Assembly (NCBI GenBank): GCA_030035585.1
Contig: CM057460.1
Location: forward strand, 133,346,714-133,410,713
Origin: Dugong dugon
Taxonomy: Eukaryota > Chordata > Mammalia > Sirenia > Dugongidae
Length of the DNA stretch: 64,000 bases
Direction of reading: 5' to 3'
This document shows positions 63,490 through 64,000 of the stretch, piece by piece. Each line of letters begins with the position of its first letter. The stretch's first letter is position 1. The position numbers and the translations under genes are program-made. The notes under the pieces were generated by a model. The model did no database searches, was not told where the DNA came from, and saw only the letters and a list, made by a program, of their open reading frames with translations.

Positions 63490-64000
63490 CCTGGGAGATT
63501 ATCTCTAAATCCTTGAATTTCCGAGTGATTAGAACATCTTTGTTATGCTAACAAGTTGACTAAGGGTGTGGGACCTAGAAGCCCCACCATGAGTTGTCAC
63601 CCTGACCTCCTTGGAGGAGATGGGGGCTAGAGATTGAGTTTAACCACATAGACAATGATTCAATGAATTATGATTATATAATGAAACACCAATAAAAGTC
63701 CTGGACACTGAAGCTCAGGCAAGCTTCCTGATTAATGACAGACATCTATACACAGGAGGGTAATGTGTCCTTTTTGGACATGGAAGCTTCGAATCGGGGT
63801 CCCTACTAGATCTTGCCCCATGTGTCTCTCCTTTATGCTTGTCCTTAGTTGTATCATATATAATAAAGCTATAACCCTAAATACAGTGATTTCCTGATTT
63901 CTGTGAGTCTTTCCAGAGAATTATTAAACCCGAGGGGGTAGTGGGAACTCTTGTTTGTAGCCAATTGGTCAGAAGCTCAGGTGTCCTGGGCTGAGTATCT
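63490..64000 (+). mobile_element. ancient LTR remnant, probably ERVL-like, running to window end
   Basis: 'aataaaagtcctggacactgaagctcaggc', 'acatggaagcttcg', 'aataaagctataaccctaaata' (polyadenylation signal) and 'gtgagtctttccagagaattattaaacccgagggggta' give the R-U5 layout of an old mammalian LTR. Family placement is uncertain. A fossil. The right end may lie beyond the window. Confidence 0.6.

Overview
The window is nuclear DNA from a placental mammal, almost certainly an afrotherian and most likely a paenungulate such as an elephant. The evidence is its repeats: about twenty AfroSINEs (tRNA-derived SINEs confined to Afrotheria), five RTE/BovB-type LINEs whose 3' tail matches the AfroSINE tail, several L1 LINEs of one lineage, and six copies of one MaLR-like LTR. 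Many AfroSINEs lack a central block of about 45 bases. From memory this deletion marks the subfamily shared by hyraxes, sirenians and elephants. No bacterial, plasmid or CRISPR signal is present.

I found no host protein-coding gene, rRNA or functional tRNA gene. The longest open frames belong to decayed L1 ORF1/ORF2, RTE endonuclease/reverse transcriptase, or chance frames. The window reads as gene-poor intergenic or deep intronic DNA.

Layout. 1-5165: old L1 (ORF2 and 3' end) interrupted by four AfroSINEs. 5170-11600: mostly unique AT-rich DNA with a three-SINE cluster near 8.0-8.6 kb. 11.6-12.2 kb: a MIR split by a solo LTR. 12.5-13.45 kb: an internal RTE fragment. 13.45-16.8 kb: an old L1M 3' end split by a younger L1 with a clear 19-base target duplication. 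16.86-19.6 kb: an L2 tail and unique DNA. 19.64-21.9 kb: an RTE copy carrying a solo LTR. 21.9-24.08 kb: unique DNA and a MIR. 24.08-27.08 kb: a long reverse-strand RTE holding an unclassified LTR-like insertion. 27.1-36.7 kb: mostly unique DNA with scattered SINEs and one solo LTR. 36.7-39.65 kb: an RTE copy carrying a solo LTR. 39.7-43 kb: unique DNA, a MIR and a TIR element. 43.04-45.2 kb: a three-level nest (HAL1/L1M-like, then LTR-like, then solo LTR). 45.5-47.6 kb: a hAT-like element, a solo LTR and a pogo-like element holding a SINE. 47.6-49.75 kb: unique DNA. 49.77-60.57 kb: a composite of two L1 5' halves, ending in one complete L1. 60.6-64 kb: two SINEs, unique DNA and two ancient LTR-like remnants.

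The most interesting structures are the 10.8-kb L1 composite that seems to share one outer target duplication, an L1 with two tandem 3' ends, the nested insertions that give a relative timeline, the SINE-LINE tail identity, and a perfect 13-bp GC-rich hairpin at 27.2 kb. All calls rest on reading the sequence and remembered family consensuses. No alignment or database search was run.
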